64,000 bases of DNA from Corynebacterium sputi DSM 45148 (GCF_000427865.1 NZ_ATYV01000005.1:107998-171997); one strand, 5' to 3'. Numbered from the stretch's first letter, positions 39,373 through 48,472 are shown. Notes: generated by a model from the sequence alone, not told the origin. Translations and numbers: made by a program.

Positions 39373-41115
39373 TTGGCAGTCACAGCCACCCGCGGAAGTT
39401 TACGTACCAGGCTTACGAAACTTACCGCGTTAGTCGGAGCCGCAATTCTGGGATCGACCGCTCTCGTAGCGTGCGGAACCGATGAAGAGGGTGTCTCGAA
39501 GGCAATGACGCCGTCCGAGCCCACTGTCGTCGACAATCCGGGCGATGCAACTCGCGCTTTCCTCAACGAGTCCAACCTGATGGTCGTGTCGACTGCAGGT
39601 CCGGAAAACGAGCACCGGGCGGCCGCGATTGCAGTCGCAGCCGGTGCCCCCATGTTGCTCTTGCAGAATGAAGAGACTGACGCCTTCGCGCAGCAGCGCA
39701 TCGATGAACTTAGCGAAGTTGATCCGCTGGAATCTGTTCAGGAGGCGCAGGCAGAGAGCGATGAGCTCCATTACTGGACCAACGCAGACCTTGGCGAATC
39801 CGCGGAGGACATCCGCGAAGAGCTCGACCGGTTGTCGACCACGCACGTCATCACTGTTGGGGACGTCGATGCAGAAGCATTGGGCGACCGCACCGTCGTG
39901 GCTGATGACGGCACCAATGATGGGGCTACCCAGCTGACTGGCACGGACTTCTCCACTGCCGAGACGTCCGTGAACTTGGCCCGGGATATCTCTGAGATGG
40001 ATCGCGACAAGCCCTCGGCACCGGAGATCGACGGCGCAGGCTCTGGCGATGACGAGGTTGATATCCCGTCCCTGAGCGTGACCGGCCACGACGACATCGT
40101 TGTATTCGCCTCTGCTGAGACATCCGTGAGCACCATTGCTACTGCACGCGCGGCGGGACAGGACGTCATGTACCTGGCCACCCCGGATCCCCGTGCGACC
40201 AGTGAGTCAATCGCTGCAGTTCGCGAAGGCCGCGCTGTCATCGCGCTGGGCAGCGCATTCGGTGATGAAGAGCGCCTCAAGCGCCACATTGACCTCGCCG
40301 CTGACGAGTCGATCCCTGAGCTCGACATTGCCGGTGGCGGACAGATGTTGTTCCCCGGTCGTCGCATGGTTGCGGTGTACGGACACCCCGGAGCGCCAGT
40401 TCTCGGCGTGATGGGTGAGGAATCTCCGGAAGAGGCCGTCGCTGACGCGACCGCACGTGCTGAGGCATACGGTGAATTCGTCGATGAGCCGGTTGTGCCG
40501 ATGTTTGAGGTCATTACCTCGATCGCGCACTCTGAGCCCGGCGACGATGGCACATACTCCGGAATTGCAGACTCGCAGACGCTGGAGCCGTACATCGATG
40601 CAATCACGGAGGCCGGCGGTTACGTCGTCCTTGACCTTCAGCCCGGACACGCCACGTTCTTGGATCAGGCCAAGCAGATCGAGGATCTGCTTAAGCGCCC
40701 GAACGTCGGCCTCGCTCTGGATCCTGAATGGCGGATGCCAAATGGCGAAGCACCCGGCCAGGTGATCGGTCACGTTGAAGCTGACGAGATCAATGAGGTC
40801 TCCGAGTGGTTGGCGGAGCTCACCCGGGAGAACAACCTCCCGCAGAAGATGTTCCTGCTGCACCAGTTCCGCATCGACATGATTCCTGACCGAGATCGCG
40901 TCAACGTGGATCATCCGGAGCTGTCTTTCGTCCTGCATGCGGACGGCCACGGAACTCCGAGCGAAAAGCTCGCGACGTGGAACCTCCTCGTCGACGATCT
41001 GCCTCCGGAGATGTTCCCGGCCTGGAAGAACTTCATTGATGAGGATCAGCCGATGTTCACGCCGGAGGAGACCGCGGACGTCTACCCGACTCCATGGGTG
41101 GTCACCTACCAGTAA
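39373..41115 (+). CDS. Lipoprotein with cell-wall-binding-type repeats and barrel-like C-terminal domain
   Basis: 580 residues from TTG 39373, with GGAGGG just upstream. The signal peptide ends in the lipobox LVAC, giving lipid-modified Cys34. Residues about 60-330 contain two units resembling CWB2 modules (LMVVSTAGPENEHRAAAIAV, IVVFASAETSVSTIATARAAG). Residues about 350-580 form a conserved actinobacterial domain of unknown function with barrel-like strands (YVVLDLQPGHATFLDQAKQ, VGLALDPEWRM, LLHQFRIDMI, SFVLHADGHG, AWKNFIDEDQPMFTPEET). A sugar- or cell-wall-directed role is inference; no catalytic residues can be assigned. It has its own transcription unit between two terminators. Confidence 0.72.
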   Translation: MAVTATRGSLRTRLTKLTALVGAAILGSTALVACGTDEEGVSKAMTPSEPTVVDNPGDATRAFLNESNLMVVSTAGPENEHRAAAIAVAAGAPMLLLQNEETDAFAQQRIDELSEVDPLESVQEAQAESDELHYWTNADLGESAEDIREELDRLSTTHVITVGDVDAEALGDRTVVADDGTNDGATQLTGTDFSTAETSVNLARDISEMDRDKPSAPEIDGAGSGDDEVDIPSLSVTGHDDIVVFASAETSVSTIATARAAGQDVMYLATPDPRATSESIAAVREGRAVIALGSAFGDEERLKRHIDLAADESIPELDIAGGGQMLFPGRRMVAVYGHPGAPVLGVMGEESPEEAVADATARAEAYGEFVDEPVVPMFEVITSIAHSEPGDDGTYSGIADSQTLEPYIDAITEAGGYVVLDLQPGHATFLDQAKQIEDLLKRPNVGLALDPEWRMPNGEAPGQVIGHVEADEINEVSEWLAELTRENNLPQKMFLLHQFRIDMIPDRDRVNVDHPELSFVLHADGHGTPSEKLATWNLLVDDLPPEMFPAWKNFIDEDQPMFTPEETADVYPTPWVVTYQ

Positions 41116-41184
41116 GTAGCGTCTGTCGCCCCAGCCGCATCCGGTAAAGTCGCTGGCTATAGGGCTCTAACCGCATTGCACGGG

Positions 41185-41239
41185 AACCTCCTGGTGTGGA
41201 GGTGTCGTAAGTACGGCACGGCACACCGGGAGGTTTTCT
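41185..41239 (+). terminator. Long hairpin with U-tract after the lipoprotein gene
   Basis: A 51-nt extended hairpin: outer arms 41185-41198 with 41222-41235 (14 bp, one wobble) and inner arms 41202-41209 with 41212-41219 (8 bp, one wobble). The tract GGTTTTCTT follows. It terminates the gene ending at 41115. TATAGG at 41158-41163 could also make it a very short RNA. Confidence 0.75.
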
Positions 41240-41262
41240 TATGCCCAAGTGTCAGTGACGGG

Positions 41263-41469
41263 TTGAGGGACGAAACCCGGTGGGAGCATTGCCCTGTGTG
41301 CGTGCGGCGAGAACCTTTAGTCGTTGCTTATCCGCGTTCGCTGTGCAGGGTCTGCCGGGTGTTCGCGCTACGCGGAAAGGTTGTCCCCATGGGGAGTTGT
41401 CTATCGAGATCTTGTGCGCTGTTGGCCGCATCTCCACCAGTTTCACTCCTCGTGACCTCGATCAGATAA
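41263..41469 (+). pseudogene. Possible decayed zinc-ribbon gene fragment
   Basis: The gap 41116-41570 has no convincing intact gene. In the frame from TTG 41263 the translation contains WEHCPVC, then AYPRSLCRVC, then GKVVPMG, a spacing like the two Cys-x-x-Cys pairs of small zinc-ribbon proteins. No ribosome site precedes it, and the sequence after 41390 loses character, so a frameshifted remnant is more likely than a working gene. It could equally be chance. The rest of the gap holds the terminator hairpin and nothing else recognisable. Confidence 0.22.
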
Positions 41470-41570
41470 TTGGCAACGGCCGCGTGTAGATACAGGGGGT
41501 TATGCAAATAGCGGGCCCCTCACCAGTGATCGGTGAGGGGCCCGCAGCTCTGTGCGTCAGAGTAGGTACA

Positions 41571-42923
41571 TCAGGCGGTGAGGCCGAAGAGCATGGCCAG
41601 CAGGACCAGGAGTGCACCGAAGACCCATGCGATGGGGAAGGTGACCTTGATGTGCTTGCCGATGCTGGCGCCGGACAGTCCGATGGCCAGCCACAGGGCG
41701 GGGGAGAACGGGCTGACGAAGGTACCGATGATGTTGCCGAGGATCAGCGCCGAGGCTGCTCCGGTACCGGTTACGCCGTAGGTAGCCACGGTCTCCTGGA
41801 CCACGGGCAGCAAGGAGAAGTAGTAGGCGTCAGTGGACGTCAACAGATCCAGCGGAACACCGAGCAAACCCACGATGATGTGGAGCTGCGCGCCGACAGC
41901 CGCAGGCAAGACTGCGATCAAGCTCAGGGAGATCTGTTCCAGCATGCCCGTCTCGTTGAGGACACCCAAGAACATTGCCGCCGCGAGAATGACGCCAGCC
42001 ATGGACAGAGCATTCGGCGCGTGGCGCTTCATGGTGTCGGCCTGCTCGCTGGACTGCGGGAAGTTCACAATGAGGGCAATAGCAGTACCGATCAGGAAGA
42101 CTGGGCCGGGCTCCATGGCACCGCTCATCAGAATGACCAGCATGATCATCGACAACACGATGTTGAAGATGGTGACCCAGCGACCCTTGCGAATCGTGAT
42201 CCCCAGTTCGGCGATCTTCTTCTTCTCGCGCTCAGCGAAGTCCTCGGCGATGGCGTTCACGTTTACGTCGCCGGTGCCGATGAAGTCGGGTGATTGGCGA
42301 AGCTTCGCGATGCGTCGCTGTTCCTGCCAACCGAGGAAGGCAGCGATAAAGAACACGAGGATCAGGGCGACACCCTGCATCGGCAGAATATTCAGCCACA
42401 GCTCGACCGGGGTCTGGTCGATGACTGAGGATGCACGTCCGACCGGACCAGCCCACGGCACCATATTCATCACACTGGCAGCCAGTGCGATGATCGCCAG
42501 AAGGATGTACCGGCTCATGTGCATGGCCTTGTAGAGAGGCAACAGAGCCGGGATCGTGATCAGGAATGTCGTTGCGCCGGCACCATCGAGGTGGACGACG
42601 GTTCCGATTGCTGCGGTGCCAAGCGCGACCAAGATCGGGTTTCCGCGGGTGGCGATGATCAGTCCGCGCACTAGTGGAGTGAAGAGACCGGTATCGCTGA
42701 GAATGCCGAAGTAGATGATCGCAAAGATGAACATCACGACGACGCTCATCACCGAGCCAAGGCCCGAGCCGAAGAAGTCACTGACATCGGCAAGGCTGTA
42801 ACCGGCGACAAGCGCACCGAGGACTGGGACGAGGGACATCACCACCGTGGGATTGGATTTTCCTCGGAGCAGAATACCGACGGTGACGACGATAATTCCG
42901 AGGCCGATGATCGTCAGACCCAC
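41571..42923 (-). CDS. Citrate:cation symporter (CitMHS family)
   Basis: 450 residues as written from GTG 42923, with 11-12 membrane helices. CitMHS hallmarks: FGILSDTGLFTPLVRGLI, VVHLDGAGATTFLITIPALLPLY, NMVPWAGPVGRASSVI and DAYYFSLLPVV with FVSPFSPALWLAIGL. Family members import citrate with Mg2+, Ca2+ or H+; C. glutamicum CitH is the close model. The GTG has no ribosome site. A well-placed AGGAG and ATG at 42957 lie upstream but out of frame by one base because of a C6 tract at 42947-42952 (minus strand). With five Cs the protein would begin MHPLAESFQTPVGLTII. It may therefore be frameshifted, phase-variable or a sequencing artefact. Confidence 0.85.
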   Translation of the reverse strand: MGLTIIGLGIIVVTVGILLRGKSNPTVVMSLVPVLGALVAGYSLADVSDFFGSGLGSVMSVVVMFIFAIIYFGILSDTGLFTPLVRGLIIATRGNPILVALGTAAIGTVVHLDGAGATTFLITIPALLPLYKAMHMSRYILLAIIALAASVMNMVPWAGPVGRASSVIDQTPVELWLNILPMQGVALILVFFIAAFLGWQEQRRIAKLRQSPDFIGTGDVNVNAIAEDFAEREKKKIAELGITIRKGRWVTIFNIVLSMIMLVILMSGAMEPGPVFLIGTAIALIVNFPQSSEQADTMKRHAPNALSMAGVILAAAMFLGVLNETGMLEQISLSLIAVLPAAVGAQLHIIVGLLGVPLDLLTSTDAYYFSLLPVVQETVATYGVTGTGAASALILGNIIGTFVSPFSPALWLAIGLSGASIGKHIKVTFPIAWVFGALLVLLAMLFGLTA

Positions 42924-43122
42924 TGGGGTCTGAAACGATTCAGCAAGGGGGGTGCATGAACTCTCCTGATCGTGGTGGAAATCGGCCGTGACACTCGGAC
43001 AGCTAACGGAGTAAGCACGGAGTGACGCACGTTACTGCAATTCTGATATGCATAACAAACTGTCTGCGTACAGTGTTCTCTTGATTCTTTATGGGAGTTG
43101 ATGGGTCAGCGGAGTAAGAACG

Positions 43123-43204
43123 TACTAAGCTGTCCACTGTCGTACGCCACCTCGCATGCCCTTCTCCGGGCCCGCGCGCAGGAAAGGCGTGGGCCCAGGC
43201 TTTT
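43123..43204 (+). promoter_or_regulatory. serA promoter and leader hairpin
   Basis: TTGATG (43098-43103) and TACTAA (43123-43128) with a 19-bp spacer are the best promoter pair. The leader holds a 9-bp GC stem (43168-43176 with 43188-43196, one wobble) followed by AGGCTTTT (43197-43204), a terminator-like shape well before the serA start. No leader peptide is obvious. The remaining citrate transporter-serA gap (42958-43097) shows nothing else. Confidence 0.45.
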
Positions 43205-43256
43205 CGGCGCGGTCGTGTTGAATTGTCCTGGAACTTCACATTTGTCAGGAGAACTC

Positions 43257-44852
43257 GTGAGTCAGAATTCCCGTCCCGTCGTCCTCATCGCCGACAAGCT
43301 CGCACAGTCCACCGTGGATGCCCTCGGTGATTCGGTTGAGGTTCGCTGGGTGGACGGTCCGAACCGTCCGGAACTTCTCGAGGCCGTGAAGGACGCCGAC
43401 GCCCTGCTGGTGCGCTCCGCCACCACCGTGGACGCCGAGGTCCTGGAGGCCGCGCCTCAGCTTCGTATCGTTGGTCGCGCAGGTGTCGGCCTGGACAACG
43501 TCGACATTGAGACCGCCACCAAGCGCGGAGTGATGGTGGCTAACGCCCCGACTTCCAACATTCACTCGGCCTGTGAGCTCGCGATCTCGCTGCTGCTCTC
43601 CGCAGCACGTCAGATCCCGCAGGCTGACGCGACCCTGCGTGACGGCGAGTGGAAGCGCTCCTCCTTCAAGGGTGTTGAGATCTTCGGCAAGACCGTCGGC
43701 ATCGTCGGCTTCGGCCACATCGGGCAGCTCTTCGCACAGCGACTGGCAGCCTTCGAGACCGAGATCATCGCCTACGACCCGTACGCGAACCCGGCTCGCG
43801 CCGCACAGATGGGTGTCGAGCTCGTTGAGCTCGATGAGCTGATGGGTCGCTCTGACTTCGTCACCATTCATCTGCCGAAGACCGCAGAGACCGCTGGCAT
43901 GTTCGACGCCGAGATGCTCGCTAAGTCCAAGAAGGGCCAGATCATCATTAACGCCGCCCGCGGTGGCCTCGTCGACGAGCAGGCACTGGCTGACGCGATC
44001 AAGGCCGGCAATATCTGGGGCGCAGGCTTCGACGTTTACGAGACCGAACCGTGCACCGACTCCCCGCTGTTCGAGCTTCCGCAGGTTGTCTCCACCCCGC
44101 ACCTGGGTGCTTCCACTGCTGAGGCACAGGATCGCGCCGGCACCGATGTCGCCAAGTCCGTTCTCCTGGCTCTGGCTGGCGAATTCGTGCCCGAGGCCGT
44201 CAACGTCACCGGTGGTGCCGTTGGCGAAGAGGTCTCCCTGTGGATGGAGCTCTCCCGTGAGCTCGGCATCCTCGCCGGTGGACTGCTTGAGGGCCCGCCG
44301 GTTTCCCTAGAGGTCGTCGCTCGCGGTGAGCTCTCCACTGAGGACGTTGAGATCCTCGGTATGGCCGCCGCCCGTGGCCTGTTCTCCGCAGTCGTGGATG
44401 AGCCGGTGACCTTCGTCAACGCTCCGGCAATCGCCGAGTCCCGCGGCCTGGAGATCTCCGTCTCCACCGAGCCGGAGTCCGTCTCCCACCGCTCGCTGCT
44501 GGAGGTGAACCTCGTCGCCTCCAACGGTGCGAAGGCCACCGTCGCCGGAACCCTGTCGGGTCTGGACCGCGTGGAGAAGATCGTCCGCATCAACGGTCGT
44601 GGCCTGGACATGCGCTCTGAGGGCCGTAACCTGTTCCTCACCTACACCGACCAGCCGGGCGCACTCGGCAAGGTTGGCCTGGCACTGGGCAAGAACGGCA
44701 TCAACATCGAAGCCGCCGCCCTGTCCCAGGAGTCTGACGGCGAGAACGCCATGCTGGTGCTGCGCGTCGACAGCGAGGTCTCGGAGGAGATCCTCGAGGA
44801 GCTCGGCAACGCCATCGAGGCAGAGCGCACCCTGCAGCTCAACTTCGCGTAG
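43257..44852 (+). CDS. serA: D-3-phosphoglycerate dehydrogenase (long, ACT-containing form)
   Basis: 531 residues from GTG 43257, with AGGAGAA 6 nt upstream; a longer open frame upstream lacks family similarity. The substrate domain is followed by the NAD fold IVGFGHIGQLFAQRL (near 150), with catalytic Arg in INAARGG, Glu in YETEP and His in STPHLGAST. After residue 320 comes the intervening ASB domain and then a C-terminal ACT domain (LFLTYTDQPGALGKVGLALGKNGINIEAAAL), the serine-sensing arrangement of actinobacteria. It starts serine synthesis from 3-phosphoglycerate. Confidence 0.97.
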   Translation: MSQNSRPVVLIADKLAQSTVDALGDSVEVRWVDGPNRPELLEAVKDADALLVRSATTVDAEVLEAAPQLRIVGRAGVGLDNVDIETATKRGVMVANAPTSNIHSACELAISLLLSAARQIPQADATLRDGEWKRSSFKGVEIFGKTVGIVGFGHIGQLFAQRLAAFETEIIAYDPYANPARAAQMGVELVELDELMGRSDFVTIHLPKTAETAGMFDAEMLAKSKKGQIIINAARGGLVDEQALADAIKAGNIWGAGFDVYETEPCTDSPLFELPQVVSTPHLGASTAEAQDRAGTDVAKSVLLALAGEFVPEAVNVTGGAVGEEVSLWMELSRELGILAGGLLEGPPVSLEVVARGELSTEDVEILGMAAARGLFSAVVDEPVTFVNAPAIAESRGLEISVSTEPESVSHRSLLEVNLVASNGAKATVAGTLSGLDRVEKIVRINGRGLDMRSEGRNLFLTYTDQPGALGKVGLALGKNGINIEAAALSQESDGENAMLVLRVDSEVSEEILEELGNAIEAERTLQLNFA

Positions 44853-44871
44853 GCACTAAGCCCCGGTTCAA

Positions 44872-44913
44872 CACACGCCGGCCGTTCCCCTTGCGGGGGC
44901 GGTCGGCGTTGTG
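44872..44913 (+). terminator. Hairpin terminator after serA
   Basis: A long GC-rich stem (44872-44884 with 44900-44913, one bulge and one wobble) capped by CCCCTTGCGGGG, starting 19 nt after the serA stop. There is no T tract. Confidence 0.6.
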
Positions 44914-44992
44914 CGTGAGGGGGCCTTCGGGAAGCGGGGGTTGCGCAGGTACCTGACCTAACTAAGGGTATGGTTAGCGAGTTGACGAAACC

Positions 44993-46636
44993 ATGACGGA
45001 AGGTCACCAATTGCCCCTGATAACCGCTCCGCCGAGACCACCGGTGATGGCAGCCCCCAGGTACGGCGCGACAACCACGCCCAATCGATACCAACTGAGG
45101 GTGATGTTTGGCCGACCACAGTTATCGGTGCCCGCGATGTTCCTGATGATCGGGCACCAGGTTTGTGAGGCTCTGGTGCCGGTGATCGCCGGTCGAACCG
45201 TCGATACTGCGATTAGTACCGGCAACAGCGGCCAGTTGTGGACGTGGATCGGCATTCTCGCCGGCGTATTTTTGGTGCTGGACATCGTCGCTCGGTTCGG
45301 CGGGCGCCTCGGAGCGTTGGCAATGCTGGAGGTCGATCACACGCTCCGTATGCAGTTGACAGACCGAATTATCGATCGCCGCGGTTTCAAGGACAACACC
45401 AGGCCGCCCGGGACACTATTAGCGATCTCGACGATCGACTCGCAGAACACAGCCCGCGCCGTCATGCTCGGACTGCGCCCCATTGCTGAGATCGCTGCGC
45501 TGATCTTCGCCTCGATCATCCTGCTCTGGGTTTCGGTGCCGGTGGGACTGTCTGTTCTTATTGGTGGATTCCTTATTACTTGGGGCTCCATGGCCGCCGG
45601 TCGACCGCTGCGGAAGAAGGTCGGAGTACGTCAGGCCGCAGTGGCGAAGGCAGCAGCAAGTGCCACTGACCTGGTCACCGGTTTCCGTACGCTGGCAGGT
45701 CTTGGTGCCAGGAGGACGGCGTCGGGACGCTATCGGGGTAGGTCTCAGGATGCGCTGGGAGCGACACTCAAGGCTGTCGATTCCGAGTCGAAGCTGATTG
45801 GTTCGGTTGAGGTCCTCGGTGGACTGTTCGTGACCGCCGTCGCCGTTGGATCCGGTGTCGCTGCGCTGCAAGGCCACCTCACCATCGGTGAGCTCATCAC
45901 GGTGGTTGGCCTGGCTCAGTTCATCATCGATCCGATGACCGCTCTTGGCCGCAACGCTTCCGCGCTGTGGGCCTCGTCGGTCGCCTCTGCGGAGCGCGTC
46001 CTTGGCCTGCTTCGCGAGCCGTACGCAGTGGAAGAGGATGGGCTGCGCCTCCCGCAGGGAAGTGACGTGCTTATCGACGGCACCGTCGTCCCCGCTGGCT
46101 CTCACACCGTCATGAAAATGGATGCCGGTACAGCGGCATTGGTCTGCAAGAACCTGACCCTGTCCACCAGGCCGGATCCGGGACACTACCGCATCGCCGG
46201 AGTGGATCTGCATGACGCGGACCTAGACCAGGTCATTGAACGGATGATCGTGGCGCCGCACACCGCAGATCTCTTTGACGGAACGGTTATCGAGAATCTG
46301 CTGGCTGTGGATCCGGAAGCCTCCGGTGCACAGATCGACGCTGCATTGGTGGCATCTGGCTGTGCCGACGTCATCGAGGTACTGCCGGACGGCATGGACA
46401 CTCGTATCGGTGATGCCGGAGTCATGCTCTCTGGCGGACAGCGTCAGAGACTGGCTTTAGCTCGGGCATTGCTGGCAAACCCAGAGGTTCTCGTGTTGTC
46501 TGACCCCACGACCGCGGTTGACTCTGTCACGGAACAGCAGGTTGCACACGGCGTGTCGAAGTACCGCCAGGGACAGACAACGGTCGTACTCACCTCGGCA
46601 CCGGCATGGGCCGCTGAAATGGAGGTAGCAAGGTGA
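44993..46636 (+). CDS. ABC exporter half-transporter with degenerate ATPase (no Walker A)
   Basis: 547 residues: an exporter-type membrane domain of about six helices (1-320), then a nucleotide-binding domain. The Walker A P-loop is absent; the region reads SHTVMKMDAGTAALVCKNLT. Walker B reads VLVLSDPTTAVD, with Ser and Asp in place of the usual Asp and Glu, and no H-loop His follows (TSAPAWAAE). The signature MLSGGQRQRLALARAL is intact. It should be unable to bind ATP normally but can lend its signature to the partner encoded next, whose GTG start overlaps this stop. TATGGT at 44970-44975 is a likely -10. The substrate is unknown. Confidence 0.82.
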   Translation: MTEGHQLPLITAPPRPPVMAAPRYGATTTPNRYQLRVMFGRPQLSVPAMFLMIGHQVCEALVPVIAGRTVDTAISTGNSGQLWTWIGILAGVFLVLDIVARFGGRLGALAMLEVDHTLRMQLTDRIIDRRGFKDNTRPPGTLLAISTIDSQNTARAVMLGLRPIAEIAALIFASIILLWVSVPVGLSVLIGGFLITWGSMAAGRPLRKKVGVRQAAVAKAAASATDLVTGFRTLAGLGARRTASGRYRGRSQDALGATLKAVDSESKLIGSVEVLGGLFVTAVAVGSGVAALQGHLTIGELITVVGLAQFIIDPMTALGRNASALWASSVASAERVLGLLREPYAVEEDGLRLPQGSDVLIDGTVVPAGSHTVMKMDAGTAALVCKNLTLSTRPDPGHYRIAGVDLHDADLDQVIERMIVAPHTADLFDGTVIENLLAVDPEASGAQIDAALVASGCADVIEVLPDGMDTRIGDAGVMLSGGQRQRLALARALLANPEVLVLSDPTTAVDSVTEQQVAHGVSKYRQGQTTVVLTSAPAWAAEMEVAR

Positions 46637-48447
46637 AGCCACCGACGAATACTTTCGCAAAGCTACGCCCCTCATTTTTGGAGGACACCCGCTCTGCCGA
46701 GACAGCTGCGGACCGCTTCCCGGTGGCCGGTGCAGGAGAGACCCTCCGCGAATTGCGTCACCTCATGCGTGGCCGGGGCCGGATGTTGTGGGCCACGGTA
46801 GCCGTACTTATCGCCGCCGCATGGTGCGGAGTCCTCGTGCCGAGGTACATGGGCCAGGTGGTCGACGTAGTCAATGAACACGGCACCACCGGGGACCTCT
46901 GGAATTTGGCTGCTCGTATGGTCGCTGCCGTGGTCGTTGGCGCAATCCTTTCTGCCGTTGGCTTCGTGATGGCCGCCCGTCTGGCAGAGAGCGCGATCGC
47001 TGAGATCCGCGAGGACATGGTGTCCACCACCCTTGGTCTCCCGGTGGAACGTGTTGAGCGGGCCGGTACCGGTGATGTGGTCTCTCGTGGCACCGACGAT
47101 GTCGCGCAGGTCTCCGAGGCAGTGACCTCAATTCTGCCGATCGCGGCTGGTGCGTTCTTCACGGTTCTGGTCTCCATCGTCGGCGTTGGTACCGTCAACC
47201 CCTGGTTCATGCTGGCATTCCTGTTTGTGTTCCCGGTGCAGTACCTCGCGGTACGGAGTTACCTGAAGTACGCGCCAGCGGTGTACGCGGCAGAGCGCGC
47301 AGCGATGGCTGAGCGCGCCCGAGTTCTGTTGTCAACAATTCAGGGCTTGCCTGCTGTTCGGGCATTTCGCCTGGAGAAGCTCCGTCGCATCGGGGTGGTC
47401 GAGTGGAGCTGGAAGGTCGTCCGCCATGGCGTCGACGTGCGAATTACCTCCAACATGATCATGGCCCGCATGCACTTCGCCGAGTTCCTCGGAATGGCCG
47501 TTACCCTGGTGATCGGGTTCTACCTGGTTCGCGCAGATCTCACGACCGTCGGTGGCGCTACAGCCGCGATGTTGCTCTTCATGCGACTCTTTGGACCGAT
47601 GACTCGGATGGTGATGTCCCTGGACATCGCCCAGTCCGGCGCTACTTCTCTGACCCGAATCGTCGGTGTGCTCCGTGAGAAACCCCAACATCCGGGGGAG
47701 GTTGTCCCGGAGCCAGATAAAGGCGTCGTGCTTGACGACGTCTCCTTCTCCTATGGCCGCGGATCTGCAGTGACAGACGTGAACCTTCGAATCGAGCCGG
47801 GAACGACTGTCGCACTTGTGGGAGCTTCCGGTGCTGGCAAGTCCACTCTGGCGGCGATCATCGCGGGCCTGCGGGTCGCTGATTCGGGGAGTGTCCGAGT
47901 CGCTGGTGCAGACATGACCGAAGAGACAGAGGGCGCCCGCGGCAAGGCGGTGGCCTTGGTGACCCAGGAGGTATACGTCTTTGACGGCACTCTTCGAGAA
48001 GATCTGACCCTGGCGAATCCTGATGCTTCGGAGGCGGATATCACCGAGTCTATGGAGCGGGTCGGGGCAACCGAATGGGTCTCACGGCTGGAGGAAGGGC
48101 TCGACACCCAGGTAGGTCATGGCGGGCATCGCCTCAACCCCGTCCAGGCTCAACAGGTAGCGCTGGCGCGGTTGTTGCTGTCTGATCCGCCGGTGGTCGT
48201 CCTTGACGAAGCCACTGCTGAGGCAGGTTCATCTGGCACAGGTGAGTTAGCGCGTGCTGCGGAGGAAGTTGTCCGAGGCCGCACCGCGCTTGTGGTGGCA
48301 CACCGGTTGGATCAGGCCTCTCAGTGCGACCGCGTCATAGTGATGGATGACGGCAGGATCGTGGAGAACGGCACCCACGAGGAGCTGGTGAGGGCCGGCG
48401 GCCGCTACGCGGGCCTGTGGTCCGCATGGTCGAAGGGACGTGCCTGA
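46633..48447 (+). CDS. ABC exporter half-transporter with degenerate signature motif
   Basis: 604 residues from GTG 46633, overlapping the upstream stop, with GGAGG 8 nt before. Six exporter helices (about 50-330) precede an ATPase domain with normal Walker A (GASGAGKST), Q-loop (VTQEVYVFDGTL), Walker B (VVVLDEATAEAG) and H-loop (VVAHRLDQ). Where LSGGQ should be it reads LNPVQAQQVALAR, and the D-loop SALD is AEAG. The pair is therefore a heterodimer with one complete composite site: Walker motifs from here and signature from the partner. The exported substrate cannot be inferred. Confidence 0.85.
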   Translation: MKPPTNTFAKLRPSFLEDTRSAETAADRFPVAGAGETLRELRHLMRGRGRMLWATVAVLIAAAWCGVLVPRYMGQVVDVVNEHGTTGDLWNLAARMVAAVVVGAILSAVGFVMAARLAESAIAEIREDMVSTTLGLPVERVERAGTGDVVSRGTDDVAQVSEAVTSILPIAAGAFFTVLVSIVGVGTVNPWFMLAFLFVFPVQYLAVRSYLKYAPAVYAAERAAMAERARVLLSTIQGLPAVRAFRLEKLRRIGVVEWSWKVVRHGVDVRITSNMIMARMHFAEFLGMAVTLVIGFYLVRADLTTVGGATAAMLLFMRLFGPMTRMVMSLDIAQSGATSLTRIVGVLREKPQHPGEVVPEPDKGVVLDDVSFSYGRGSAVTDVNLRIEPGTTVALVGASGAGKSTLAAIIAGLRVADSGSVRVAGADMTEETEGARGKAVALVTQEVYVFDGTLREDLTLANPDASEADITESMERVGATEWVSRLEEGLDTQVGHGGHRLNPVQAQQVALARLLLSDPPVVVLDEATAEAGSSGTGELARAAEEVVRGRTALVVAHRLDQASQCDRVIVMDDGRIVENGTHEELVRAGGRYAGLWSAWSKGRA

Positions 48448-48472
48448 GCGAGGGCAGCTCTTTAAATACGAA

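Noticed and set aside
44957..44977. DtxR-like box upstream of the ABC exporter pair
   Set aside because: CTAAC and GTTAG form an inverted pair around the -10, but the spacing and order do not fit the 19-bp DtxR consensus.
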